33,442 bases of DNA from Oscillospiraceae bacterium (GTDB lineage: Bacteria; Bacillota; Clostridia; Oscillospirales; Ruminococcaceae), in the NCBI GenBank assembly GCA_022508825.1, contig JAFLUI010000016.1, positions 1 through 33,442 on the forward strand, written 5' to 3'. The notes under the pieces were generated by a model. It was not told where the DNA came from. It was given only the letters and a program-made list of their open reading frames with translations, and searched no databases. A program made the position numbers and the translations under genes. Of this stretch, positions 1 to 6,973 are shown piece by piece. Positions within the stretch are counted from its first letter, which is position 1; each line of letters starts with the position of its first letter.

Positions 1-557
1 TAGTTATGTTGTTTTCATCTTGTGAAAAGCAAACCGAAAATATCACCGATACCACTGCTAAAATTTCCGCATATACTCCCAAAACCCAAATCGACCCTGA
101 CGAAGAATTTGACGGTATTACATTTGGTATGACCGATTATGATATTATCGCTTTCCTTGGAAAAAAACCTGATTTCATCCATAAAACAGACGATGAATTA
201 TCCATTGAAAATATAGATTATTTGCATGAAGAGCATTTTAATATCAGCAATGCTTATGTAGAGTATCATTTTAATGATGATCATGTACTAAATGAAATTA
301 AATATTTTTATACCTACGATGAATCCGAGCAGGAGCAATTAATGAACGACTATGAAGTTATAAAAGAAGAGATATTAAGACGTTATCCGGAAGAAATCAG
401 CACATTTTTTTTTGAAGACGAAACGTTTTTGATGATCTATACCGAAAATCGCAATATTTTATTCTCCGTCAGTACAGATTATTATTTTATAAATTTGAGC
501 ATAGAAGAATACCGTGCCGGTATTGATCCTCCAAGACCAGACACGCCAATAGGATAA
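1..557 (+). CDS. Putative lipoprotein, 5' end outside window
   Basis: The frame is open at the left edge of the window. The first in-window ATG (position 6) is followed almost at once by LFSSC, which resembles the end of a lipobox with the Cys as lipidation site. The true start and the hydrophobic part of the signal peptide therefore probably lie upstream. After the Cys comes a Thr/Asp-rich linker and then a soluble acidic domain with the segment GITFGMTDYDIIAFLGKKP. This segment is reminiscent of small extracytoplasmic domains that begin with a short 'G.t..dv...lG.P' helix-turn, but no family can be named with confidence. The last residues are Pro-rich. A hairpin terminator at 598-619 follows the stop. 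Function unknown; a surface-anchored lipoprotein is inference. Confidence 0.6.
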   Translation, partial: VMLFSSCEKQTENITDTTAKISAYTPKTQIDPDEEFDGITFGMTDYDIIAFLGKKPDFIHKTDDELSIENIDYLHEEHFNISNAYVEYHFNDDHVLNEIKYFYTYDESEQEQLMNDYEVIKEEILRRYPEEISTFFFEDETFLMIYTENRNILFSVSTDYYFINLSIEEYRAGIDPPRPDTPIG

Positions 558-597
558 AGATACATACCCGAAGATACGCCTCAAAATTAAACACACC

Positions 598-619
598 GCC
601 GCTTTCCAGCGGCATTTTT
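598..619 (+). terminator. Rho-independent terminator after the lipoprotein-like gene
   Basis: GCCGC (598-602) and GCGGC (609-613) form a stem with a 6-nt loop, followed by ATTTTTATT. It lies about 40 nt after the stop codon at 557. The rest of the gap between 557 and 663 shows nothing else. Confidence 0.7.
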
Positions 620-662
620 ATTAAAGCATTTTTATCACGTCCTTTGATTTTATATATCCGTA

Positions 663-1133
663 TTAATACCCCATATTCTCCTTCATCCTTTTGAGCCATT
701 TATCCTTTGCTGTTCGGAAAGAGACTTCGGAAGTGCGTATGCCTTTTTCATTTTTTTGAGATAATCTTTCCTGTAAGCAGGAGTTTTTGAAGTAATACTC
801 TCAGCCCGATACCCCATAATATCAGTGAATGTGCAGTCGTGAAGCGAGTTAAACAGAGCCCTGAACTCCCACCAGTGGAGGTATGGGATACTCACAAGGT
901 TGATTCCATAAATCTCTAAAAACGCTGAGTAAATATAATCTGCATCATACCTGAAAGAGTAAATGGCAGACTGCTTTTTTCCTCCCTCGCCTTTTCCGGC
1001 GGATGCAGGCGACCGCTTCTTTCCGCAGCAGATCAAACTTTATCCACTCCCTGAAATCTGTTTGCATTTCATATCTTCTGCCGTTATATTCATAGGCAGA
1101 TGGAAGTGTGCCGAATAAAAGATTATTTTCCAT
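663..1133 (-). pseudogene. Gp15-family phage protein relic (internal deletion, frameshifts)
   Basis: Reading leftwards from ATG at 1133, the N-terminus (MENNLLFGTLPS..., then TDFREWIKFDL) matches the start expected of the bacteriophage Gp15 family found in Firmicutes prophages. Around 1030 the homology jumps to another frame: CCGKKRSPASAGKGEGGKKQ, then IYSFRYDADYIYSAF and LHWWEFRALFNSL, which are typical of the second half of Gp15. The family normally has roughly 60 more residues between these blocks, so an internal deletion with frameshift is inferred. A second shift near 720 restores a plausible tail, KDKWLKRMKENMGY, ending at a stop at 663-665. The ATG overlaps the stop of a preceding fragment as TAATG, a normal phage arrangement. 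No other phage genes remain, so this is a decayed prophage scrap. Confidence 0.75.
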
Positions 1134-1201
1134 TATCGTATCACCTCCAATGCTTTGTACTCGTCAAGCATACTGCGCTGACTTTTTCGCCCAGCCCTCA
1201 G
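1133..1201 (-). pseudogene. C-terminal scrap of the phage gene upstream of Gp15
   Basis: The minus strand encodes SQRSMLDEYKALEVIR followed by TAA. The last A of that stop is the A of the Gp15 relic's ATG (TAATG overlap). Upstream of about 1201 the sequence turns into A/T-rich DNA and then the terminator of the toxin-antitoxin operon, so the beginning of this gene is gone. Overlapping stop/start codons are common in phage morphogenesis operons, which supports reading this as the tail of the neighbouring phage gene. The product cannot be named. Confidence 0.45.
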
Positions 1202-1218
1202 AAAAACAAAAAATAAAT

Positions 1219-1257
1219 AAAAACGCGCCCTGCCTCCTATAATTGGAGACAGAGCGC
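1219..1257 (-). terminator. Terminator of the yefM-yoeB operon
   Basis: On the minus strand, 13-base arms (1245-1257 and 1225-1237, with a few G-U pairs) enclose a 7-nt loop and are followed by TTTTTATTTA. It lies about 30 nt past the toxin stop codon. Confidence 0.8.
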
Positions 1258-1288
1258 CCGAAAATCGTATTGAATTATTTGCAGCAGA

Positions 1289-1555
1289 TCACATATCCTG
1301 ATAATGCGTCCACATCGCAATGACCTTTATGGTTTTTTCTTCTTCCAGTATCTGATATACAAGCCTGTGCTGTATATTGATCCTGCGTGAATAAAATCCT
1401 TTAAGATCACCGACAAGCTCTTCATATGGCGGCGGACTTTTATAAGGATCTTCCGATATCAGGGAGAGCAGCTTTTTTGTTTTTCTTTCAAGTCCCGCCT
1501 GTTTAAGCAGTTTTTTATGCTTTTCGGCAAGCTTGGTAAATCTGATCCTGTACAT
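1289..1555 (-). CDS. yoeB: YoeB/Txe-family toxin (mRNA interferase)
   Basis: The 88-residue product matches the usual 84-90 aa length of YoeB. It starts YRIRFTKLAEKHKKLL, contains the family segment LVGDLKGFYSRRINIQHRLVYQI and ends MWTHYQDM. The Arg/His-rich middle and the C-terminal aromatic/His tail are the regions that form the RNase active site in the RelE/YoeB fold. By family knowledge it cuts mRNA on the ribosome when free of antitoxin. Its ATG (1553-1555) directly abuts the antitoxin stop TAA (1556-1558), so the two are translationally coupled. The likely role is stress response or stabilisation of the surrounding accessory DNA, which is inference. Confidence 0.93.
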   Translation of the reverse strand: MYRIRFTKLAEKHKKLLKQAGLERKTKKLLSLISEDPYKSPPPYEELVGDLKGFYSRRINIQHRLVYQILEEEKTIKVIAMWTHYQDM

Positions 1556-1807
1556 TTACCATTCCTCATTTTCGTCATATACAGAGCATTCTTCCAATGG
1601 CTGCGATGCAGCTGTTCTGATCTCTTCTGCAAGTCCGGGAACAGAGTTGATATACAATGTTTCCATAAGATTGCGATAATCCTGTTCACTCATTACAACT
1701 GCGTTTCCATGTTTTGTATTGATGTTTATGATATCGTTATATTCGATAGCTTGTTCGATATACTCAAAAAGATTTTTTCTGAAATTTGTTATATTGGTAT
1801 TTGTCAT
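1556..1807 (-). CDS. yefM: YefM/Phd-family antitoxin
   Basis: This 83-residue protein starts MTNTNITNFRKNLFEYIEQA and contains NTKHGNAVVMSEQDYRNLMETLYI, the standard YefM/Phd DNA-binding N-terminal fold. Its acidic C-terminus (VYDENEEW) corresponds to the flexible tail that wraps and neutralises the toxin. It lies directly upstream of yoeB with no gap. Translation starts from a strong AGGAGGTG site. The promoter carries a TGTACA-type palindrome, so autoregulation by YefM and the YefM-YoeB complex is expected from the family. Confidence 0.93.
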   Translation of the reverse strand: MTNTNITNFRKNLFEYIEQAIEYNDIININTKHGNAVVMSEQDYRNLMETLYINSVPGLAEEIRTAASQPLEECSVYDENEEW

Positions 1808-1824
1808 AAAAACACCTCCTGACC

Positions 1825-1865
1825 TATTATATGTACATTATACCGTACATATAATAAAATGTCAA
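1825..1865 (-). promoter_or_regulatory. yefM-yoeB promoter with embedded operator palindrome
   Basis: On the minus strand there is a perfect TTGACA (1860-1865), a 17-nt spacer and a perfect TATAAT (1837-1842). A palindrome with 12-base arms (1825-1836 and 1845-1856) straddles the -10 box. It contains TGTACA at 1832-1837 and a near copy, CGTACA, at 1844-1849. Their centres are exactly 12 bp apart, the geometry known for YefM-YoeB operators. Confidence 0.85.
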
Positions 1866-1884
1866 GAGGTATTAAAAAGAAATT

Positions 1885-2733
1885 TCACCCGAAAAGATCC
1901 TCGTCCGAGATCTCCCTCCGGTCTTTTATCTGAGCGTTTATCATCTGCTCGTAGCGGCTCTTTGGCTGTTTATCTTCCTCGTTGTCGGGGATGCTGTCAT
2001 GCTCGGGAAGATTGGGGTCAAGGTGACCCAGATGCATTACCACCTCGTCCTTCAGATCATCCGGGACGTCCTCCACCGCATCGGCAGCTTCCTTTTCAAA
2101 AAGACTGAGGAGCGTCTTGCCGTCATCCGAAAGCGCAATACCCTCCGTGATGATCTCGTCCATGTCCTCCGAGGGCGGACCCTCCGGCAGGTACCGTACC
2201 CGCTCGGGACGCTCATCGGAGAGCTCTCCTTCAATGAACTCCTCCGCACCGTGCCTTTCCAGAGCAGCAAATGTGAGATCGTCCATACCCGGGTCAAAAA
2301 AGGGAAAACCGGGCAGCTCCTTCAGCATATTGAAATTCGCTATAGCCATTACAGCGCTGGTCTGCATCAGGGCAGCGCCTATATAAAGTACAGCTCCCAG
2401 AGGCGCGAATGGAGCTCTCGTTGCCGCCAGAACTACAGCCGCCGCAAACCCGAGGGGTATGCTGATAAAGCTCATCATCTGACGTCTTATATGACACCCC
2501 ATGTATCCAAGCACGGAGAAAAACAAACCGAACAGTGAAAACAACGCCATCAGAAGCGGCTTTGCAGAGCTCATCGCCGTAAAAACGCAGACCACTCCCA
2601 CCGCAAACGCAGCCAGAGAAATGTTCTGACCCGTGTTAAGGACGGAGTCCACCTTTTCCTTTAAGCGCCTTGCCTCCTCATAATGAGCAAGAGGCTTATC
2701 TTCATTATATAAAATAGGAGCATTGTTGCCCAT
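1885..2733 (-). CDS. Membrane protein of unknown function, four TM segments plus acidic tail
   Basis: The 282-residue product begins at an ATG preceded by a G-rich ribosome binding site. Residues about 1-36 are polar and cytosolic-looking (HYEEARRLKEKVDSVL). Four hydrophobic segments follow at roughly 37-56, 59-80, 88-106 and 110-130. The C-terminal half is a long acidic, Asp/Glu-rich soluble tail with no motif I recognise. It lies downstream of the XRE regulator gene in the same direction, but a good promoter (-35 overlapping the XRE stop codon) suggests separate transcription. The stop is only about 20 bp from the -35 box of the toxin-antitoxin promoter. Function unknown. Confidence 0.75.
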   Translation of the reverse strand: MGNNAPILYNEDKPLAHYEEARRLKEKVDSVLNTGQNISLAAFAVGVVCVFTAMSSAKPLLMALFSLFGLFFSVLGYMGCHIRRQMMSFISIPLGFAAAVVLAATRAPFAPLGAVLYIGAALMQTSAVMAIANFNMLKELPGFPFFDPGMDDLTFAALERHGAEEFIEGELSDERPERVRYLPEGPPSEDMDEIITEGIALSDDGKTLLSLFEKEAADAVEDVPDDLKDEVVMHLGHLDPNLPEHDSIPDNEEDKQPKSRYEQMINAQIKDRREISDEDLFG

Positions 2734-2754
2734 CCCCTGACCCCCTTTTTATAT

Positions 2755-2783
2755 ATTGTATCATACATACAAATAAAAATCAA
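2755..2783 (-). promoter_or_regulatory. Promoter for the four-TM membrane protein gene
   Basis: Minus strand TTGATT (2778-2783), 17-nt spacer, TACAAT (2755-2760). The -35 overlaps the stop codon of the XRE regulator gene. No GTAAAT palindrome like those of the next intergenic region is seen here. Confidence 0.6.
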
Positions 2784-3337
2784 GGTGTATCCGAAATAAG
2801 CCCCGCATAATATCTGCTCAGTCTCTCTGCAAGACTGCTCTGCAGCCTGACCGCCTCATCCTTAAGAGCAGGATTTGCATACAGCCCCTTTTCGGACAGA
2901 GACGCCGCCCTGCGGGCATATTCCACCGCCCTTACAGCGTCAGTATCTGCAGTCTCCTCAGCCAGACCCAGATAACATCTTGCAAGGACAGCATAAAATT
3001 CATCGGACAGCGCTCCCCATTCATTTTCTTCACCGATGGCTTCTATAGCATCGAAATACTCCCTCCCGGACAGAAGCTCCTTTGCCCGTACAAGACGGTA
3101 AATATCCGCCCCGGACTCGGGACAGGACTCCTCGTCACCTCTGGGCATAAGCTCCGAGATGGGGATGTCCAGCGTCTGTGAAAGGTACTCCAGCGTTTTC
3201 ACCGAGGGGGTGGCATTTCCGCTTTCTATCTGACTGAGCATATTTCTTGTAATGAAGCTGCCGACCACTTCGCTCTGGGTCATTTTTTTAGCGATGCGGG
3301 CTTCCTTGATTATTCTTCCCCGTTCAGCAGGTGTCAT
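2780..3337 (-). CDS. XRE-family transcriptional regulator with C-terminal helical repeat domain
   Basis: Residues about 5-65 form a clear HTH_3/XRE domain (GRIIKEARIAKKMTQSEVV, then MLSQIESGNATPSVKTLEYL and the IPISELMP end). Residues about 80-180 are helical and Ala/Leu/Tyr-rich with a TPR-like pattern (ARCYLGLAEETA, EYARRAASLSEKGLYANP), probably an effector or peptide-sensing domain. The start is the ATG at 3335-3337 with an AAGGGGG site. The gene faces the NfeD-like/flotillin operon. Matching palindromes sit at its own promoter and at the divergent one, so it probably represses or activates both. It resembles small XRE-TPR regulators of Firmicutes; the ligand is unknown. Confidence 0.88.
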   Translation of the reverse strand: MTPAERGRIIKEARIAKKMTQSEVVGSFITRNMLSQIESGNATPSVKTLEYLSQTLDIPISELMPRGDEESCPESGADIYRLVRAKELLSGREYFDAIEAIGEENEWGALSDEFYAVLARCYLGLAEETADTDAVRAVEYARRAASLSEKGLYANPALKDEAVRLQSSLAERLSRYYAGLISDTP

Positions 3338-3351
3338 GGCGATCCCCCTTA

Positions 3352-3399
3352 GTAAATAATATTTACCTTTATTGTATCACATTATTTTTGAAAATGCAA
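3352..3399 (-). promoter_or_regulatory. XRE gene promoter with palindromic operator
   Basis: On the minus strand TTGCAT (3394-3399), a 17-nt spacer and TACAAT (3371-3376) are followed by AAAG and the palindrome GTAAAT-N3-ATTTAC (3352-3366). The operator lies over the expected transcription start, a typical position for autorepression. A third, one-mismatch copy (GTAAAT-N3-ATTTCC) lies at 3403-3417, just upstream of the -35 box. Confidence 0.75.
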
Positions 3400-3437
3400 G
3401 GGGTAAATAAAATTTCCTAAAAAATTTTCAAAACCTC

Positions 3438-3485
3438 TTGACAAAAGAACAAAAGCCTGTTACAATAAAGGTAAATTAAATTTAC
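3438..3485 (+). promoter_or_regulatory. Promoter and operator of the NfeD-like/flotillin operon
   Basis: TTGACA (3438-3443), 17-nt spacer, TACAAT (3461-3466), then AAAG and the palindrome GTAAAT-N3-ATTTAC (3471-3485). The whole block from TACAAT through the palindrome reproduces the arrangement at the divergent XRE promoter, so one protein very likely binds both. Confidence 0.8.
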
Positions 3486-3505
3486 GCGCAAAGGAGATGA
3501 CAGCT

Positions 3506-4204
3506 ATGTCCGAATGGTGGGAGTCATTGACCTCGTTAATGAAGGTCTTATATTGTATCGCAGTGCCCTCAACACTGGTGCTGCTCCTGCAGACTATTTT
3601 CTCAATAGCCGGCTTCGGAAACGACGGGGACATAAACCTCAGCGACACCGGCGGCATTGATATGGGGGACGCAGGTCTTGACATTGACGTTGAATTTGAC
3701 ACATCCGTTGACATCGACCTTGATATGAGCGCCGACGGTGACCTCTGCCCGCAGGGAGACTCAGACTCACCCGTCCACGTCCACACAGATTATTCTTCTC
3801 TGCAGCTTTTCACCGTCCAGGGTATCGTTGCATTTTTTGCAGTGTCCGGATGGGTAGCTATCGCCGCACTGAGCGGAGGGATGCCCGCAGTAGGAGCCAT
3901 TCCCGTGGGAGCAGTAGCAGGATTTTTTGCAATGTACGGCATTGCAAAGCTTGTGCAGCTCAGCAAAAAGCTGACGGAGAACGGAACTATAGATTTCCGC
4001 AACGCCATCGGAGAAACAGCCACAGTGTACATACCTATCCCTCCCGAGGGCGAGGGCGAAGGCAAGGTCACTCTTACTTTGCAGGGACGCTTCATGGAGT
4101 GCAGTGCCACCTCCAATTTAAAGGAGGCTCTCAAAACCGGAACTATAGTCCGTGTAACCGACCTTAACGGCGAGACTCTCGTCGTCGAAAAGCAACAAGG
4201 CTGA
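3506..4204 (+). CDS. NfeD-like membrane protein, flotillin partner
   Basis: The ATG at 3506 is preferred over 3497 because AGGAG (3492-3496) lies 9 nt upstream of it and would directly touch the other. The 232-residue protein has a membrane segment at about 11-31 and a very acidic loop with repeated Asp (GDINLSDTGGIDMGDAGLDI and DIDLDMSADGD). Two more membrane segments follow at about 92-115 and 120-143. The soluble C-terminal domain (about 155-232, IGETATVYIPIPP..., GRFMECSATS, GTIVRVTDLNGETLVV) fits the OB-fold of NfeD/YuaF/YqiJ proteins. Such proteins are encoded beside flotillins and act with them in membrane microdomains. The flotillin gene follows 206 bp downstream. The Asp-rich loop is unusual; metal binding would be a guess. 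Confidence 0.8.
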   Translation: MSEWWESLTSLMKVLYCIAVPSTLVLLLQTIFSIAGFGNDGDINLSDTGGIDMGDAGLDIDVEFDTSVDIDLDMSADGDLCPQGDSDSPVHVHTDYSSLQLFTVQGIVAFFAVSGWVAIAALSGGMPAVGAIPVGAVAGFFAMYGIAKLVQLSKKLTENGTIDFRNAIGETATVYIPIPPEGEGEGKVTLTLQGRFMECSATSNLKEALKTGTIVRVTDLNGETLVVEKQQG

Positions 4205-4296
4205 GCCTTGACCCTTATCTACCCCCACCTTTAGTAAAAACAAATCATTCAGTCTGCAAAGCCCCCTATCAAGGGGGCGGCATAGTGAGGTATAAA

Positions 4297-4371
4297 ATGT
4301 TAGGATACATACTTGGTTTGATTATTGCCATCGCTCTGCTTGCAGAATCTGATAAACTTATGTTAAAATAA
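4297..4371 (+). CDS. Possible 24-residue membrane peptide between nfeD-like and flotillin genes
   Basis: A short frame encodes MLGYILGLIIAIALLAESDK plus four more residues. A single hydrophobic helix (residues 3-16) is followed by a charged end. A GTGAGG site lies about 7 nt before the ATG. It starts after a hairpin (GCCCCC/GGGGGC, 4261-4278) and ends 38 nt before the flotillin ATG, so it would be cotranscribed. Small single-helix proteins are plausible partners of membrane microdomain proteins, but this one rests only on composition, spacing and the ribosome site. Confidence 0.35.
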   Translation: MLGYILGLIIAIALLAESDKLMLK

Positions 4372-4409
4372 GCATACTTGCTTAAAATAAAAAATCGGGA
4401 GGTTTTTCT

Positions 4410-6044
4410 ATGTTTGACAACGTTAATACCCTTATCGCAATATGCGTCATCGTGGTGGTGCTTTTTGCAGCAGTGGCAGCCATACTGTCACGGTACAGAA
4501 AGTGTCCCTCAGACAAGATCATGGTCATCTACGGTAAGGTAGGCACCGACAAAAACGGACAGGCAAAAAGCGCCAAGTGTATCCACGGCGGCGCGGCATT
4601 TATCGTCCCCATCATCCAGTCATACCAGTATCTTGACCTGACACCTATCTCCATCAATGTGGATCTTAAAAACGCCCTGTCCAAGCAGAATATCCGTGTT
4701 GACGTTCCGTCCAGATTTACCGTTGGTATCTCGACAGAACCGGGTATCATGCAGAACGCAGCAGAGCGTCTCCTGGGTCTTAAAATGATGGAGATACAGG
4801 AGCTTGCAAAGGATATCATTTTCGGACAGCTCCGTCTTGTTATCGCGACCATGGAGATCGAGGAGATCAACACCGACCGTGACAAGTTTTTAGTAGCAGT
4901 CTCCAATAACGTTGAGATCGAGCTTAAGAAGATCGGTCTGAGACTCATCAACGTAAACGTAACGGACATCAACGACGAGTCGGGATACATAGACGCTCTC
5001 GGTAAGGAAGCCGCTGCAAAGGCTATCAACGACGCTAAAAAGAGCGTTGCCGAAAAGGACAGAGACGGTGCCATCGGTGAAGCAAACGCCCGCAAGGATC
5101 AGCGTATCCAGGTAGCCGCAGCAAACGCAGCAGCCATCGATGGTGAAAACGAAGCCAAGATCGCAGTAGCACAGTCCGAGGCTGTCCGCCGCCAGAAGGA
5201 AGCGGAAGCAGACGCAAAAGCCACCAACGACGCAAAGATCGCAGTTGCCGAGACCAGCCGTGACGGTGAGATCGGTCAGGCAAACGCCATGAAGGATCAG
5301 CGTATCCAGGTCGCAGCAGCAAACGCAGCAGCCATCGAGGGTGAAAATGATTCTAAAATTTCTATCGCCCAGTCGGAAGCAAAGAGACGTGAAAAGGAAG
5401 CGGAAGCCCTTAAAATGGCTATCACCGCCGAAGCAGTACAGGCAGCGAAGGCAAAAGAGGAAGCCTACTCCGCACAGCAGGAAGCAGAAAGCAAGCGTGC
5501 CGAGCTTGAAATGGCTACCCAGAAAGCGGACATCATCGTAAAAGCGCAGATCGAAAAGGAGAAAGCGGAGATCGCAGCGGAAGCGGAAGCAGAGGTGCTC
5601 CGCCGCAAAGCACGAGGCGAAGCAGACGCTATCTACGCAAGAATGGCAGCGGAAGCGCGAGGCGCACAGGAGATACTCCAGAAGCAGGCAGAGGGTATGA
5701 AAGCCCTTATCGAAGCCGCAGGAGACGCAGACTCTGCCGTTAAGATGGTAGTAGCCGACAAGCTTGAAGAGCTTATGAGGATACAGGTAGACGCCATCAA
5801 GAACATCAAGATCGACAAGGTGACCGTCTGGGACAGCGGCAAAAGCGGCGACGGAAACACAGCCACAGCGGATTTCATCGCCGGCATGATGAAGTCTGTG
5901 CCGCCCCTTAACGAGGTGTTCAGACAAGCAGGAATGGAGCTCCCCCAGCTTCTAGGCAAGGAGCTTGAAGCAGAGCAGGACGCTCCCGAAGCGGCTGAAT
6001 CCTCAGCAAAAGAAAATCACGTCCCCGTTTCATCTGAAGAATAA
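4410..6044 (+). CDS. floT: Flotillin-like SPFH protein
   Basis: The 544-residue protein has an N-terminal membrane helix (about 7-27), then the SPFH/band 7 domain (about 30-190). Flotillin signatures include CPSDKIMVIYG, KCIHGGAAFIVPIIQSY, LTPISINVDL and GLRLINVNVTDI. A long Ala/Glu/Lys-rich coiled coil (about 195-450) and a short C-terminal region follow. By family knowledge flotillins oligomerise at the inner membrane face and organise functional microdomains, usually together with an NfeD-type protein such as the upstream gene product. The start has a GGGAGG site 7 nt upstream. The coiled coil contains a 66-residue tandem duplication (about 208-339), somewhat lengthening it compared with B. 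subtilis FloT (about 509 aa). Control by the XRE palindrome upstream is likely. Confidence 0.92.
   Translation: MFDNVNTLIAICVIVVVLFAAVAAILSRYRKCPSDKIMVIYGKVGTDKNGQAKSAKCIHGGAAFIVPIIQSYQYLDLTPISINVDLKNALSKQNIRVDVPSRFTVGISTEPGIMQNAAERLLGLKMMEIQELAKDIIFGQLRLVIATMEIEEINTDRDKFLVAVSNNVEIELKKIGLRLINVNVTDINDESGYIDALGKEAAAKAINDAKKSVAEKDRDGAIGEANARKDQRIQVAAANAAAIDGENEAKIAVAQSEAVRRQKEAEADAKATNDAKIAVAETSRDGEIGQANAMKDQRIQVAAANAAAIEGENDSKISIAQSEAKRREKEAEALKMAITAEAVQAAKAKEEAYSAQQEAESKRAELEMATQKADIIVKAQIEKEKAEIAAEAEAEVLRRKARGEADAIYARMAAEARGAQEILQKQAEGMKALIEAAGDADSAVKMVVADKLEELMRIQVDAIKNIKIDKVTVWDSGKSGDGNTATADFIAGMMKSVPPLNEVFRQAGMELPQLLGKELEAEQDAPEAAESSAKENHVPVSSEE
5032..5427 (+). repeat. 198-bp in-frame tandem duplication in the flotillin coiled coil
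   Basis: Two adjacent copies of a 66-codon unit share KDQRIQVAAANAAAI and flanking residues (DRDGAIGEANARKD versus SRDGEIGQANAMKD; SEAVRRQKEAEADA versus SEAKRREKEAEALK). Nearly identical DNA blocks lie exactly 198 bp apart (AAGGATCAGCGTATCCAGG at about 5094 and 5292). Third-position differences show the duplication is not extremely recent. Confidence 0.85.
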
Positions 6045-6053
6045 AACAGTAAG

Positions 6054-6091
6054 GCTCCGGTCGAATCAAATTCTGACCGGAGCCGTTTCTA
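6054..6091. terminator. Terminator between convergent flotillin and DUF3592 genes
   Basis: A perfect 10-bp stem, GGCTCCGGTC (6054-6063) and GACCGGAGCC (6076-6085), with a 12-nt loop is followed by GTTTCT on the plus strand. It lies between the flotillin stop and the stop of the minus-strand gene, so it may serve both directions. Confidence 0.75.
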
Positions 6092-6778
6092 ATTGTCCTC
6101 ACTCACATAATATTTTTTAGGATCCTTTTCGATATCAACATATACGATCACATTCTGCCCGTCAATAAAAGGGTTTTTGTCTGGGTGATACGGTCTGCTT
6201 GAAAAAATATATTCCTTTCCATCGGGAGCATTGTAAAAGAAATCAGTCTGCCTGTAGTAGACCCTGTTTACCTTCACATGAGCGCTTACCTCTACTCGCT
6301 CCACACTGCTGTCACAGACTATGTATTTGCCTTCCGCAATAAGAGCGGTGACTGTCTTTTTAAGCCGAAGCTCATATATCAGGAACGCCGCGCCTACTCC
6401 TCCGAAAACGAAAATAAATATCAGCATAAGAGCGCAGGCAGACGAGGGATCGCTTTTTATCCTTGACGGGTCAGACCGGTCGTAATATACCGTGATGTGC
6501 TGACCTGTCCGCATAGAGGACGAATAGTATCCCGGAGAACGCCTGTACACCTCGCCGTCAACTATGTATTCCACCAGTACCGAATGATTTTCGGAATCGT
6601 CACTGCTGTCATAGGAGCTTCTTATGCCGATTATGACCGCATCCGTGCTTATACTGTCCTTTTTAAAATCCAGCCAGCTGATAAACATCCCCGCATCTAT
6701 TATAAGGACGAGCAGGGCAAAGGCTGAGAACCATATCCCGAACGTCATATTTATTTTACTCATGTGGTATGTATTCAT
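6089..6778 (-). CDS. DUF3592-type membrane protein
   Basis: The start is placed at the ATG of 6776-6778 because GGGGAGGT lies about 7 nt upstream; an earlier in-frame ATG has no such site. The 229-residue protein has a membrane helix at about 11-32 and another at about 114-134. The extracytoplasmic stretch between them (TDAVIIGIRSS, VLVEYIVDGEVYR, ITVYYDRSDPSRI) has the pattern of DUF3592 proteins, a short beta-rich domain ending in 'v.vyYdp.dP'. A second similar region follows the second helix (YRQTDFFYNAPDGKEYIF, VIVYVDIEKDPKKYYV), as if the domain were present twice. Function is unknown for the family. It converges with the flotillin gene and shows no operon partner. Confidence 0.75.
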   Translation of the reverse strand: MNTYHMSKINMTFGIWFSAFALLVLIIDAGMFISWLDFKKDSISTDAVIIGIRSSYDSSDDSENHSVLVEYIVDGEVYRRSPGYYSSSMRTGQHITVYYDRSDPSRIKSDPSSACALMLIFIFVFGGVGAAFLIYELRLKKTVTALIAEGKYIVCDSSVERVEVSAHVKVNRVYYRQTDFFYNAPDGKEYIFSSRPYHPDKNPFIDGQNVIVYVDIEKDPKKYYVSEDN

Positions 6779-6897
6779 AATAAACCTCCCCATATTATCG
6801 CGAATTTCAAAAATACTCTGTCCTTATATATTATACATCTTCTCACAAATTTTTTCAATATATTTTACCCCATTAATAAAAAATTGTGTCCAGGACA

Positions 6898-6926
6898 TTG
6901 ACGAACAGCATAATATGTGGTATAAT
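6898..6926 (+). promoter_or_regulatory. Promoter of the LacI-like sensor GGDEF gene
   Basis: TTGACG (6898-6903), 17-nt spacer, TATAAT (6921-6926), about 48 nt before the start codon. The leader is too short for a riboswitch. Confidence 0.75.
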
Positions 6927-6973
6927 GAAAAATAATAGTCTTCAGAACAATTATCTTTAGAGGGTATATGTGT

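Noticed and set aside
4890-5927. Long open frame (345 codons) on the minus strand opposite the flotillin gene
   Set aside because: It is a composition artefact of the Ala/Glu-rich coiled coil; its translation is Cys/Phe/Leu-rich, has no ribosome site and matches no family.
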